From contig NZ_JACOPF010000002.1 of NCBI RefSeq assembly GCF_014287475.1, forward strand, positions 496,001-560,000: 64,000 bases of DNA. The letters run 5' to 3'. This document shows, one piece after another, positions 54,740 through 63,723 of the stretch. The DNA comes from Mediterraneibacter hominis. Its GTDB lineage: Bacteria > Bacillota > Clostridia > Lachnospirales > Lachnospiraceae. The position numbers and the translations under genes are program-made. The notes below the pieces were generated by a model, which was not told the DNA's origin, ran no database searches, and worked only from the letters and a program-made list of their open reading frames with translations. Each line of letters starts with the position of its first letter. Positions within the stretch are counted from its first letter, which is position 1.

Positions 54740-56005
54740 ATGAGTGAATCTCAAAAAAATACATCAGGGAGAATATTTTATGGCTGGATCAATGTAGTAA
54801 TCGCATTTATTGTTATGTTTTTCACAGTTGGAGTGGTGGTGACCGCTTATTCGGCGACATCTATGTATGTCATTGCCGAATGGGGAATCAGCAACACAGA
54901 AAACAGTATATTGATTAATGCAAGAACGATCACAGCGATCATAGCAATGGCTCTTGCGGCCTCTTATTATAAAAAACTTTCTGTAAGGGTGGGACTGTTT
55001 ATCGGAGTGGCGATGGGCGCTCTGGCATATGTACTTTTTGCTCTTGCGGATGGTATGACGCTTGGAATACCGGCGATGATCCTTGCGGGAATTAGTCATG
55101 GTCTTTCCGGTATGTATGGACTGACGATTGTTGTGGAGAACTGGTTTGTAAAGAAAAAGAGTTTTGTTCTGGGTGTTCTTACAACGGCTTCAGGCTTTAC
55201 TACTATGATCATGCCGCAGTTGCTTGTACAGATCGTGGAAGCGTATTCTCTGGAGGCGTCCTTTTGGATTGTAGCGGTTATGTTTGCCGTTGTAGCAGTG
55301 ATTATACTTTTGTTCCTGCGGGAAAAACCGGCAGAAGGAGAGCGTTATGGAGAAGGAGAAACAGCGGAAACAAGTAGTGCAAAGCGAACAGTCAGTGAAA
55401 GATACAGCCCGAATCTGGGACAGTGTGTGTGTATGTTGGTAGCGTGCCTTATGATCGGGCCGGCGTGTTACTCGCAGGGACAGGTCCGAACACTCGCATT
55501 TACAACAGTTGGATTTGATGCCGCGACAGCAGCTGGATTTCTCTCTACTTACGGACTTTTTATCATAATAGGAAAACTTATATTCGGCTGGATCAACGAC
55601 AGAGTGCCCATGCGTAAAATGACAGTTATATGGTTTGGCCTCGTTGCCGTATCGCACGTGATACTTGCCAATACAGGGGCGGACTGGTTTAATGGTATGT
55701 GGGCTCAGTCAGCTAACATCCTGTACTCTTTAGGTGGTCCTATCTGTACAGTCGGTTTGTCCTTGTATGGACTTGAACTGGCAAAAGGGGGTGACACGAA
55801 GGCTTGGATCAGAAATTATCTTGTGATCTATAATATTGGTGGGCTTGTATTCACACAGCTTGCAGGAGTGATCGCTGATAAGACAGGAAATTACAGCGCT
55901 GTATTTTATATGTTCGCGGTTTGCGCGCTGGCTGGAGCTGTTTTGTCACAGATTGCTTACACGGGAGCTTACAGAAGAGCCGGTAATATAAATGGAAAAA
56001 AATAG
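54740..56005 (+). CDS. MFS transporter (OFA-like)
   Basis: This twelve-helix secondary transporter has 421 residues. It begins FYGWINVVIAFIVMFFTVGV, characteristic of the oxalate/formate-antiporter-like group, which moves carboxylates. A hydrophilic loop (EGERYGEGETAETSSAKR) divides the two six-helix halves, and the loop WINDRVPMRKM after helix 8 is the usual basic motif. The ribosome site is AGGAGG. It heads the operon with an OYE reductase and a DctM permease. An organic acid is the likely cargo. Confidence 0.88.
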   Translation: MSESQKNTSGRIFYGWINVVIAFIVMFFTVGVVVTAYSATSMYVIAEWGISNTENSILINARTITAIIAMALAASYYKKLSVRVGLFIGVAMGALAYVLFALADGMTLGIPAMILAGISHGLSGMYGLTIVVENWFVKKKSFVLGVLTTASGFTTMIMPQLLVQIVEAYSLEASFWIVAVMFAVVAVIILLFLREKPAEGERYGEGETAETSSAKRTVSERYSPNLGQCVCMLVACLMIGPACYSQGQVRTLAFTTVGFDAATAAGFLSTYGLFIIIGKLIFGWINDRVPMRKMTVIWFGLVAVSHVILANTGADWFNGMWAQSANILYSLGGPICTVGLSLYGLELAKGGDTKAWIRNYLVIYNIGGLVFTQLAGVIADKTGNYSAVFYMFAVCALAGAVLSQIAYTGAYRRAGNINGKK

Positions 56006-56032
56006 AAATAATATCTGCGGAGGAGAATACAT

Positions 56033-58027
56033 ATGGTCCAGAAAACGAAATATATAAATCTTTTTACGCCATTTAAGGTGGGAAAGCTACAGATAAAAAA
56101 CAGAATATGTTATGCTCCGGTGGGAACGGGGCTGAGCGAGAACGGAAGCAGCGCTTTTGACGCCGCTGATTCGGAATTTTACGTAGAACGTGCAAAAGGC
56201 GGTGCGGGCCTGATCACGACTGGAGCGATCTTTACAGATCTGGAAGTAGATACTTATACACCTGGAGCACTTGGTACATGGCAGATTACGTATAAACCTG
56301 CATTGTTTCGCTTGACATCAAATAAAATGCTGGATAGAATACACAGCTTCGGTACAAAGATGTTCGCGCAGCTCAGCCTCGGGACAGGAAGAGACTCGGG
56401 AAGTTATGCGCCGTCGGCTATTCCTGTTTTTGCAGATCCGTCAAAGGTATGTCCAGTGCTTTCAGAGGAGCAGATTCAGAAAAAGATCCGGTATCTGATC
56501 GAGGGGGCGGTGATCGCGAAACAATCCGGCTTTGACGGAGTGGAGGTCCATGCATTACATTTCGGATATCTTTTGGACGAACTTGCAATGAAAATATCAA
56601 ATTATAGAACAGATGCCTACGGAGGCTCTTTTGAGAACAGGATGAGAGCATGTAAAGAAATTATAGAAGGGATAAAAGCGCGTTGTGGAAAGGATTTTCC
56701 CGTCTCTATGCGTCTGGGTATGAAGAGCTACATTACTGGTTTTAATCAGTCGTGTCTGAGCGGGGAGAATGAAGCGGGGCGAACTTTGGAAGATAGTATC
56801 AGAATATGCAAGACGTTGGAAGAATACGGTTATGATATGCTGAGTGTTGACGTAGGGCTTTATGACTCTTATTATTACTGCTATCCGCCTATGTATCTGC
56901 CGTTGGGGCTGAATGTAAATCTGGCAGCAGCATGTAAGGCGGCGGTGAACATTCCGGTAGCGGTATGTGGTAGAATGAATGATCCCGAGCTTTGTGAGGA
57001 AACGATCGCATCGGGAAAAGCCGACGCAGTTGTGATCGGTAGACAGATGCTGGCAGATGCAGATTTTGCGCTCAAGATAAAGACTGGGCGGACAGAAGAT
57101 ATACGTCCTTGTTTGAGTTGTAATTTTGGCTGTCGTGGGAAGATGCAGGACGGACTTGGGCAGAGATGTGCCGTAAATCCGGAGCTGAGACGAGAGAGTG
57201 AGCCGGGACTGGTGCCTGTGACAGAGTGTGAACGTAAGAATATTATGGTGATCGGAGGAGGAGTGGCAGGAATGGAGGCAGCCCGTGCAGCTGCATGCAG
57301 AGGTCATAAAGTTACTGTGTACGAAAAAGAATCAAAACTGGGCGGAATGCTTAACATAGCCGGCATACCGGACTTTAAAGAGGATGAAAGAAAATTAGTT
57401 GCGTGGTATGAGAAGCAGCTTAAGGATCTGGGAGTGAATATTGTCTTAAATCAGGAAGTGGATATGGATATGATACTAAGAGAATCTCCAGATGCAGTTG
57501 TATCGGCAGTAGGTGCGATTCCGTTTGTGCCGGGCAGTACAAAAGTTGATCATCCTAAAGCAGTTGGATTTAAAGAAGCTCTGACAGGAGAACAGGAGAT
57601 CGGACAGAAGGTCGTGGTAGTCGGCGGCGGTCTCGTCGGCTGTGAAGTGGCTGTCAATTTTGTGAGGCAGGGAAGAGATGTGACGATCGTAGAATTTTTG
57701 GATGATATTCTGAGCAGCGGCGCACCGACTCCGCTCATGAATAAGATGTGTCTTGCCGATATCTTTAGAGACAGTAATGTGAAGATACGGACTTCAAGTG
57801 CGTTGACCGAAGTCAACAGCGAGGGGGCAGTCATCAGGACTTCTGACGGCTTCGAGACGATTCCCGCCGACACGGTGATCCTTGCGCTTGGACTTCGCTC
57901 GAGAGAAGGATTTGCGGCAAAGCTGGAAGAATATAATATTGAAGCATATTCAATTGGTGACGAGAGCCAAGCAGCCAATATCCTTCATGCAATTGCTGAT
58001 GGATATGAGGTGGGACGGCTGATCTGA
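56033..58027 (+). CDS. OYE-type NADH:flavin oxidoreductase with 4Fe-4S and FAD domains (LysR cluster)
   Basis: This enoate-reductase-like protein has 664 residues. Its FMN barrel (1-360) has the active-site stretch GVEVHALHFGYLLDELA near 170, which is unusual: relatives read VHGAHGYL, so the pocket is altered. The cluster cysteines are in CLSCNFGCRGK with a later C (QRCAVNP), near 360. The FAD/NAD domain has VIGGGVAGMEAARAAACRG near 405 and VVVGGGLVGCEVAVNF near 525. Known relatives include 2,4-dienoyl-CoA reductase, BaiCD and BaiH. It probably reduces an alpha,beta-unsaturated acid or ketone imported by the flanking transporters. Confidence 0.9.
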   Translation: MVQKTKYINLFTPFKVGKLQIKNRICYAPVGTGLSENGSSAFDAADSEFYVERAKGGAGLITTGAIFTDLEVDTYTPGALGTWQITYKPALFRLTSNKMLDRIHSFGTKMFAQLSLGTGRDSGSYAPSAIPVFADPSKVCPVLSEEQIQKKIRYLIEGAVIAKQSGFDGVEVHALHFGYLLDELAMKISNYRTDAYGGSFENRMRACKEIIEGIKARCGKDFPVSMRLGMKSYITGFNQSCLSGENEAGRTLEDSIRICKTLEEYGYDMLSVDVGLYDSYYYCYPPMYLPLGLNVNLAAACKAAVNIPVAVCGRMNDPELCEETIASGKADAVVIGRQMLADADFALKIKTGRTEDIRPCLSCNFGCRGKMQDGLGQRCAVNPELRRESEPGLVPVTECERKNIMVIGGGVAGMEAARAAACRGHKVTVYEKESKLGGMLNIAGIPDFKEDERKLVAWYEKQLKDLGVNIVLNQEVDMDMILRESPDAVVSAVGAIPFVPGSTKVDHPKAVGFKEALTGEQEIGQKVVVVGGGLVGCEVAVNFVRQGRDVTIVEFLDDILSSGAPTPLMNKMCLADIFRDSNVKIRTSSALTEVNSEGAVIRTSDGFETIPADTVILALGLRSREGFAAKLEEYNIEAYSIGDESQAANILHAIADGYEVGRLI

Positions 58028-58055
58028 TAAAAGACGTGAATGGAGAAAATGCGCG

Positions 58056-59414
58056 ATGGCGTGGATTTATTTAGGACTGGTATTGTTCATTGTAATATTC
58101 TTTTTTATCGTAGTGAAACGCCCAATGTATGAGGTGATGTTTCTGGCTTTTCTGGCGCTGCTGCTTGTGTCAGGGAACATAGGAAAACTAGGATACTATC
58201 TCATTGATACGTCAAAAAGTTATCTCCTCTTTACTATGATGGCATTTATGATGTTCGGGGTAATTGTTGAAAAATCCGGTATTATAAATGAGCTGCTCAA
58301 TATGATCGTTGCTGTTGTGGGGAGGTTTTCAGGCGGGGCAGGGTATGTTACTCTGCTGGCGGGTGCTGCAATGGGAGCATTTTGTGGAACCGGGTCAGGC
58401 ACTGTGGCAGCAACAGGATCGTTTATGATACCGGCTATGAAAAAGACAGGATTTTCGGCAGAACTATCCGCAACAATTTCCGCTGCTGCCGGAACTTTGG
58501 GACCTATCATACCACCTTCGGCAGCAATTCCTGTAATGTATATGATGCTAGAGGCAGTGGCTCCGGACTATTGCACAGCATCTCAGTTCTGGATGTTTGC
58601 TTGGCCGGTATCTTTCTGGCTTATAATCCAACGCCTGATTACGTTATATATCTTGATAAGAAAAAATAAAGTCACGCCTATTCCAAAAGAGGAGAGAGTA
58701 TCTTTGAAAGTTGCGTTTAAACATGGGTGGAAGACATTGATTTTACCGCTTATCATGATACTGCCTTTTATATTTGACAATATGTTTAAAGATACATTGA
58801 TTACGGAGCGGCTTGGAACGTCCGGAGCAGAACAGTTTTCCATGACTGTTTTGCTGGTGGTTCCCTGTGTGGCGTGCCTTGTGGCAATTTTGTTGTGGAA
58901 AGAAAAAGGGAATAGGGTGACGTTCCAAACAGTCGGAGATATGTTGGTTAGCGGCGTCACCGTGGCGGCGCCGATCATACTGATGACTTTTTCCGGCTTT
59001 GCTATGGGTACTTTGATAACCGATCTTGGGCTTGCAGAGTCTATCGTGGCCGATATTCGTCTATTGGATATTCCGAGAACAGCAGTGATTATAGTTGCTC
59101 CTTTGATTTTTACGTTTTTCGGAATGTTTATGGAGTCTTCTTCAGTATATTTTCTCTTTGGACCGGTGTTTATACCGATTGCAATATCAGTGGGAATCAA
59201 CCCGATGATGGCAGCAATGATGGTGAATGTTATGAGTAACGGCATGGGACAGATGTCTCCACCGTTTGCGCTTTGCCTTCTGGTTGCAATGGGGATAGCT
59301 GACTCAGATTTTAAGAAAACATCTTATCAGGCGATTATCTGGTGTGTGACTCAGTATATCGTTATTGTTCTAATGCTGGCTGGTTTACTGCCTATGTTTG
59401 GTATGATGTGGTAG
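58056..59414 (+). CDS. DctM-like TRAP-family large permease
   Basis: This 452-residue membrane protein has about twelve hydrophobic segments. GTGSGTVAATGSFMIPAMKK near residue 112 and LGPIIPPSAAIPVMYMM near 148 match the conserved DctM blocks. TRAP systems import organic acids using a sodium gradient and normally need a small DctQ membrane subunit and an external binding protein (DctP). Neither is visible here; only a short frameshifted two-helix gene follows. It could be an orphan transporter of the wider DctM/ion-transporter superfamily. Confidence 0.85.
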   Translation: MAWIYLGLVLFIVIFFFIVVKRPMYEVMFLAFLALLLVSGNIGKLGYYLIDTSKSYLLFTMMAFMMFGVIVEKSGIINELLNMIVAVVGRFSGGAGYVTLLAGAAMGAFCGTGSGTVAATGSFMIPAMKKTGFSAELSATISAAAGTLGPIIPPSAAIPVMYMMLEAVAPDYCTASQFWMFAWPVSFWLIIQRLITLYILIRKNKVTPIPKEERVSLKVAFKHGWKTLILPLIMILPFIFDNMFKDTLITERLGTSGAEQFSMTVLLVVPCVACLVAILLWKEKGNRVTFQTVGDMLVSGVTVAAPIILMTFSGFAMGTLITDLGLAESIVADIRLLDIPRTAVIIVAPLIFTFFGMFMESSSVYFLFGPVFIPIAISVGINPMMAAMMVNVMSNGMGQMSPPFALCLLVAMGIADSDFKKTSYQAIIWCVTQYIVIVLMLAGLLPMFGMMW

Positions 59415-59427
59415 GAGATTTGCAGTG

Positions 59428-59717
59428 ATGATGATAGAAAGATTAAAAAGACTCACATTGAAATTATTTATATGGGGAATTGGATTACTTCTTTTGGTAG
59501 GCGCCGTGATTGCTTCTGTGTATATTGTACTTTTTTTATTGGAAGTACAGCTGCTGTTCGGATAGAATCATTTATCAGAGAAACTATATTTCCCATACTT
59601 TTTGTGTTGAACATTTTTTTGTGTGTGATTGGGATAATTTATGTATATCTCATCAAAGATAAAGGGTTTCGGTTTAATGTGGGACAAAAAACGAGTGAAC
59701 AGAAGCATAAGGTATAA
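59428..59717 (+). pseudogene. Small two-helix membrane protein gene, frameshifted
   Basis: One frame from ATG 59428 encodes IERLKRLTLKLFIWGIGLLL followed by more hydrophobic sequence, then stops at TAG 59563. The -1 frame continues without a start as RIESFIRETIFPILFVLNIF and CVIGIIYVYLIKDKGFRFNV to a stop at 59717. Together they make about 95 residues with two membrane helices and a basic tail. A single-base indel in or near GTTCGGATAG would join them. It may be the missing small partner of the DctM permease, but it is shorter than a normal DctQ. A sequencing error is possible. Confidence 0.55.
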
Positions 59718-59780
59718 ATATACTGCTAGTTTAGGAAAAATATGAAGTAAAAAAATATATTCATAAATATGCAAGATGTG

Positions 59781-59809
59781 AGCTCGCCATTTGGCGAGCT
59801 TGTCTTTTT
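59781..59809 (+). terminator. Terminator of the MFS-OYE-DctM operon
   Basis: AGCTCGCC-ATTT-GGCGAGCT (59781-59800) is followed by TGTC and TTTTT. It is an eight-pair GC-rich stem at the convergent junction with the diol dehydratase operon. Confidence 0.85.
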
Positions 59810-59823
59810 AGAAGCTTCTTATT

Positions 59824-60384
59824 TTATTTATTTTTTAGAATATTCTGCACAACGCTTTCTTTGATTGCTTCTTCCTTTGTATGTGACGTCTGATAATCTG
59901 TGAAGCGCGCCGCTATGTACAGGAAATCAGAGAGTCGGTTTATATACTGCATTGCTTTTGGATCGCAGCCATAGTTTTGTTCTACCTTACGAAAGCGTCT
60001 TTCTGCTCTACGGGCGACAGCGCGCGCTACATCCAGGCGGGCAGACTGTTCACAGCCTCCGTACAGGACGAATTCTTTCGCACGTGGGAAAGAAGCCTCC
60101 ATACGGTCTATCTCTGCTTCCAGGGCAGACGTTTCCTGTGCGTTTAAATTGTAGTTCAGATTACGTGGCTCGGCGATTTTCGCCATAATCTGCAACAAGG
60201 TTTTCTGAATTTGTGAAATCTGGCTGTGCAGAGGTTCATCACAGAGTACCTTCGCGAGTCCCAAGCAGCTGCTCAGTTCATCAATTGTGCCGAGCAACTC
60301 TATGCGATCGTCAGACTTGGAAACGGTGATTCCGTTCATCAGAGAGGTTTTTCCGCTGTCACCCTGTTTTGTATATACATTCAT
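59824..60384 (-). CDS. pduO: Cob(I)alamin adenosyltransferase, PduO type
   Basis: This enzyme adenosylates reduced vitamin B12 to form adenosylcobalamin, the diol dehydratase cofactor. The 186-residue protein has the ATP-binding N-terminus VYTKQGDSGKTSLMNG, and the conserved LDVARAVARRAERR helix near 118 contributes to the active site. It is the last gene of the minus-strand operon, after pduH, so cofactor supply is matched to the enzyme and its reactivase. It lacks the C-terminal heme-binding domain of some PduO proteins. Confidence 0.95.
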   Translation of the reverse strand: MNVYTKQGDSGKTSLMNGITVSKSDDRIELLGTIDELSSCLGLAKVLCDEPLHSQISQIQKTLLQIMAKIAEPRNLNYNLNAQETSALEAEIDRMEASFPRAKEFVLYGGCEQSARLDVARAVARRAERRFRKVEQNYGCDPKAMQYINRLSDFLYIAARFTDYQTSHTKEEAIKESVVQNILKNK

Positions 60385-60453
60385 CTACAAATTTCTCCTT
60401 CCTACCAATGGACAGTATACATATCCTAATTTGCTTCGGAATTTTTATGAATT

Positions 60454-60783
60454 TTAACGAAACGGCAGCTTTTTGACTGCACGTGCACTGTTAGAGCCTG
60501 TTTTCCGAGCTTCTTCTGCTGTTGGATGAAGATGGCTTTCTATGTTTTTTCCTTTTTCAAGACCACGCATTTTTAGACATACGGCAGTGCCGAAGATACC
60601 GATTCCCGAACCGAGCATAGAATCTCTTGCCGCTTTATAGGCGAGTTTTTCCATACATGCATCAGGAAATTCTGTTATCTCATAGAATACGCTTTCTTCC
60701 TCGATTCCGGCGCATACATTACGAAGCACCTGGGGACTGGCGTCGTGTGTGTAAATAAAAACAGAAGGTTTTTTAATGATCAT
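60454..60783 (-). CDS. pduH: Diol/glycerol dehydratase reactivase small subunit
   Basis: This small subunit (109 residues, PduH/DdrB type) partners the large reactivase to replace damaged B12 in the dehydratase. It begins KKPSVFIYTHDASPQVLRNV and has the typical GIEEESVFYEI and LGSGIGIFGTAVCL blocks. The start ATG 60783 has GAGGAAGA; a longer frame overlaps the preceding gene. It lies 23 bases after pduG. Confidence 0.92.
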   Translation of the reverse strand: MIIKKPSVFIYTHDASPQVLRNVCAGIEEESVFYEITEFPDACMEKLAYKAARDSMLGSGIGIFGTAVCLKMRGLEKGKNIESHLHPTAEEARKTGSNSARAVKKLPFR

Positions 60784-60806
60784 TTTCGTATCTTCCTCTG
60801 GAAAGA

Positions 60807-62624
60807 TTATATTTGTTTGCCGATATAGGAGAGAACAAGTCCGGTCGCAACCGCGTTGCGGGGACCTTCTGTACCGCGTATATTTCCGCGTCCGCATACG
60901 ATACGGTATTCGGCAAATGCTTCCATCAACATTTCCGGTATCTCAAAATCCTGTGCAGAACCGCCTACCAGTACGACATTGGAAATGTTTTTTAGATCGT
61001 GGCATGGAGCTACTTTCTTCAGTGCGCGGAAGGCGTTTGCAGTGAAGACCTTCCGTTTTGCATCCCGCCGTACCTGCACAATTTTCTCCATGGGTATATC
61101 TTGCTCTATACGGACATATCCGTTTTCTGTCAGAAGAATGACCCTGCCAAAAAAGCGCGGATCGATAGAATCCTCTACAAAGGTCATCTGTCCGTTTTCC
61201 ATCCGCATATGGAACAGGCTTTCTACCTTTGCAAGAGGGTATTTCTTTATCTGCTCTGCGATACGGCGGTCGCCAAGTCCCAGTTCTGTTTCAATGAGCA
61301 TAGAGACCAGTTCTCCGGCGCCTGCCTGGTGCGTCATTGTCACCTGTCCGTTTTCGGAAATAACAGCGGCATCTGTCGAACCTCCGCCCATATCTAAAAT
61401 GGCAAGGGGCAGCTTCGTACCCGGTGTAGTCAAGGCGCCGAGACTTGCCATGACAGCCTCTACTCCGGCGACAGTGACGTCTGTACCCAGTTCCGTTTTC
61501 AGACGCGCTGCAATTTCCTGCATGGGAAGCTTCTGGGTCTTTACCATGGCTGCAATCCCGACTGCCTTTTCCAGACAGGTCTCTCCGGCGAGAGCGCCGG
61601 AAATGAGAACAGGCGCCAGCGTATCTACAGCAAGGATGTCTGTAATGCGTATATCGGACGCAGAAGTGGGATCGAGCTGACTCATTCCCTGCTTGATGCG
61701 GGTAAACATATTTCCGACGTTGGTGTCGGACTGTCCGCTGATGTCATATATGTCTCCGGCAGCGGATACAGCTTTCATAATTTTTTCAGCGCCCTCATCC
61801 AAATTAATAGAAATGGTTTCTTTACCGTTTAAATAAATTTCACCGGCAGGAAGAACATTTTCGTGCACATTTCCGCCGGGAGTCTTTAAGACAACCGCGC
61901 TGCGTTTTCCGATCAGGCTTTTGGCGATCGGCGTGACAGCGCGGGTCTCTTCTGCATTTAACTGCAACAGCGTGGCAATTCCATATGGATTGGAAAGCAT
62001 ACGGATCGTCTGACCCGGGAGCGCAACCTCGATAGTTGCCAGAACTCCGTCCGGCAGTCTGTCGATATGCAGAACCTCATCAATGATAGGCAGTTTTTTA
62101 TGCAGACGGTTATATACAAGAACCGCCTCGTCCGCCTGCAGAATCAGTCCCGTGATTTGGAGGCGATCTGCGAGAAGATTGATCTGGGCTGCAATTTCCT
62201 CATAGGGATGCTCACGGGATACGGCGACGATATAGGGAGTGTCTTTTACTGCGCGCATAAGATGCTCATATACCAGAATTTCGCCTACTGCCTGCCCTGC
62301 TCCGGCAGGGGTGGCAGGATTGTGTCCAATCATAGAAGAATCGGTTATGATAGTTTCCGTGAGTGTTTCCATTGCGGTATCCCCGATAACAGGAGCCGCT
62401 TCATTCAACCGGACGCAGTACAGACTGTCCAAAGTTTTTCCGATCTTTTCCATAGCCTGGCTGAGGGCAGTCTTTATGCCATGTACATTTTCGACAGTAC
62501 CCTTTGTTCCGGTTGTGGGGCATGAAGAACCAGCGTGGAAGGTAAGGGTTCCATTTTCAGAAACTTCTCCCACGCAGACTTCTGTTGTGGAATTTCCAAT
62601 ATCAACTCCGGCGATTAATCTCAA
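60807..62624 (-). CDS. pduG: Diol/glycerol dehydratase reactivase large subunit
   Basis: This 605-residue ATPase of the actin/HSP70-like superfamily (PduG/DdrA) removes inactivated cobalamin from diol dehydratase. The phosphate loop VDIGNSTTEVCVGEV at the N-terminus and the second loop AILDMGGGSTDAAVIS near 410 are intact. It starts with TTG at 62622-62624, eight bases after GAGAGGG, and overlaps the end of pduE by four bases, so it is translationally coupled to the dehydratase. Confidence 0.95.
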   Translation of the reverse strand: MRLIAGVDIGNSTTEVCVGEVSENGTLTFHAGSSCPTTGTKGTVENVHGIKTALSQAMEKIGKTLDSLYCVRLNEAAPVIGDTAMETLTETIITDSSMIGHNPATPAGAGQAVGEILVYEHLMRAVKDTPYIVAVSREHPYEEIAAQINLLADRLQITGLILQADEAVLVYNRLHKKLPIIDEVLHIDRLPDGVLATIEVALPGQTIRMLSNPYGIATLLQLNAEETRAVTPIAKSLIGKRSAVVLKTPGGNVHENVLPAGEIYLNGKETISINLDEGAEKIMKAVSAAGDIYDISGQSDTNVGNMFTRIKQGMSQLDPTSASDIRITDILAVDTLAPVLISGALAGETCLEKAVGIAAMVKTQKLPMQEIAARLKTELGTDVTVAGVEAVMASLGALTTPGTKLPLAILDMGGGSTDAAVISENGQVTMTHQAGAGELVSMLIETELGLGDRRIAEQIKKYPLAKVESLFHMRMENGQMTFVEDSIDPRFFGRVILLTENGYVRIEQDIPMEKIVQVRRDAKRKVFTANAFRALKKVAPCHDLKNISNVVLVGGSAQDFEIPEMLMEAFAEYRIVCGRGNIRGTEGPRNAVATGLVLSYIGKQI

Positions 62625-63013
62625 AGCAAAATCCCTCTCTTTTCGTACACTTCGGCGGCTTCCATGACAAGCCTCGCACAGTTTCTGGCATTGTATTTTT
62701 CCAGTAACTCCTGTGCCATCATCACTAACTCCAGTTTTGTGGAACGGTTAGGGCGCAGCTTATCATACATTTTTAAAATAACGTCATCTGGAACATCCAC
62801 CAGTTCTGCGGCGCGTTCAAAATTCTTTTCCATAGGAGTGTTCCCGTTTTCCTTTGCTACCTGTCCTTGTGCGCGAAGTATTTCTTTAGATATTTTAATG
62901 TCATCCGGTGAGATATGATTTTTCATAACCTCATCCAGTGTGATGTCGGTTAGTTTTTTACCTGTTTTAGAAGCGATACGCTCTTTTTCGTGTTCACCTA
63001 AAGGGTACTGCAT
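62621..63013 (-). CDS. pduE: Propanediol/glycerol dehydratase small subunit
   Basis: This gamma subunit of B12-dependent diol dehydratase has 130 residues. The blocks LGEHEKERIASKTGK, LRPNRSTKLELVMMAQELL and EAAEVYEKRGILL match PduE closely. It sits between pduD (which ends at 63014, directly adjacent) and pduG (four-base overlap). The family dehydrates 1,2-propanediol to propionaldehyde or glycerol to 3-hydroxypropionaldehyde. Confidence 0.95.
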   Translation of the reverse strand: MQYPLGEHEKERIASKTGKKLTDITLDEVMKNHISPDDIKISKEILRAQGQVAKENGNTPMEKNFERAAELVDVPDDVILKMYDKLRPNRSTKLELVMMAQELLEKYNARNCARLVMEAAEVYEKRGILL

Positions 63014-63709
63014 CTATTTTCCCTCCCATTCAATGATTCCTACTTCTGGATCTAGCTGTTCTGTCTCTGCAATATGCATGATTGCCGCCTTTACCTGGTA
63101 TTTTGGACGGGACATGGGGTCATTGGTACAGGGGATAGGTACGACCTGCTCTCCTTTGACATATTTTGCCGCGTTTTTCCCGATCTGACGGTAGGTTTCC
63201 AGTGTCATAAGGGGAGCCTGCGGAAATAACTCCAGATTAGAGAGAGGATATAAATCTCTTTGATGGATAACGGTTGTCCCTTTCGACTGGATACCGACAC
63301 CGATACCGGAACCGGAGAGCTTTGCCGCCTCCAGCGCCATGAAGCACACATCGGAGGTATCCAGTATCTTAACCACTCTTGGGTTCATGCCTTCTTCTTC
63401 AATCCCTGCTTTTACATTTCGAAGGACGCTATCCAGAGGAATTCCGTTGATTGTTTTTGTGATTTCCTTCTGAAAAGCGGCCCCTACGCCGATCACGACT
63501 TCCTTTGGGTCAGTGCCTTTGCGGGCGCGGGGATAATCGTGGTAAGAAGTTTTTTCTTCATTGATACGTTCTTTTCCGGCCAGAGAAGGAAGCTGTTCGG
63601 ATAAAGAAGTATCTGAAGCAGAAGGAGAACCGGCAGAAGAAGCGGCCTGCTCCATCTGTGTCAGGACGGCGTTTGTAATCTGTTTGATTAAATCTTCATT
63701 GATCTGCAT
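63014..63709 (-). CDS. pduD: Propanediol/glycerol dehydratase medium subunit
   Basis: This beta subunit has 231 residues. The core begins near residue 65 ([19 protein letters not shown]), and [20 protein letters not shown] and [20 protein letters not shown] are conserved B12-contact blocks. The first 19 residues, [19 protein letters not shown], form an amphipathic helix followed by a flexible linker. This is the hallmark of the peptide that directs PduD into bacterial microcompartments. It therefore predicts shell-protein genes outside the window. Confidence 0.95.
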   Translation of the reverse strand: MQINEDLIKQITNAVLTQMEQAASSAGSPSASDTSLSEQLPSLAGKERINEEKTSYHDYPRARKGTDPKEVVIGVGAAFQKEITKTINGIPLDSVLRNVKAGIEEEGMNPRVVKILDTSDVCFMALEAAKLSGSGIGVGIQSKGTTVIHQRDLYPLSNLELFPQAPLMTLETYRQIGKNAAKYVKGEQVVPIPCTNDPMSRPKYQVKAAIMHIAETEQLDPEVGIIEWEGK

Positions 63710-63723
63710 GATTTCTCAACCTC

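Noticed and set aside
56033..58027. Bile-acid 7-dehydroxylation (bai) operon membership for the OYE genes
   Set aside because: The proteins are in the BaiCD/BaiH family, but none of the diagnostic bai neighbours (CoA ligase BaiB, BaiA, BaiE in context, BaiF, BaiG) is present.
60856..61680. Long plus-strand open frame (274 codons) opposite pduG
   Set aside because: It is antisense to a clearly conserved reactivase and its serine/proline-rich translation has no family features.
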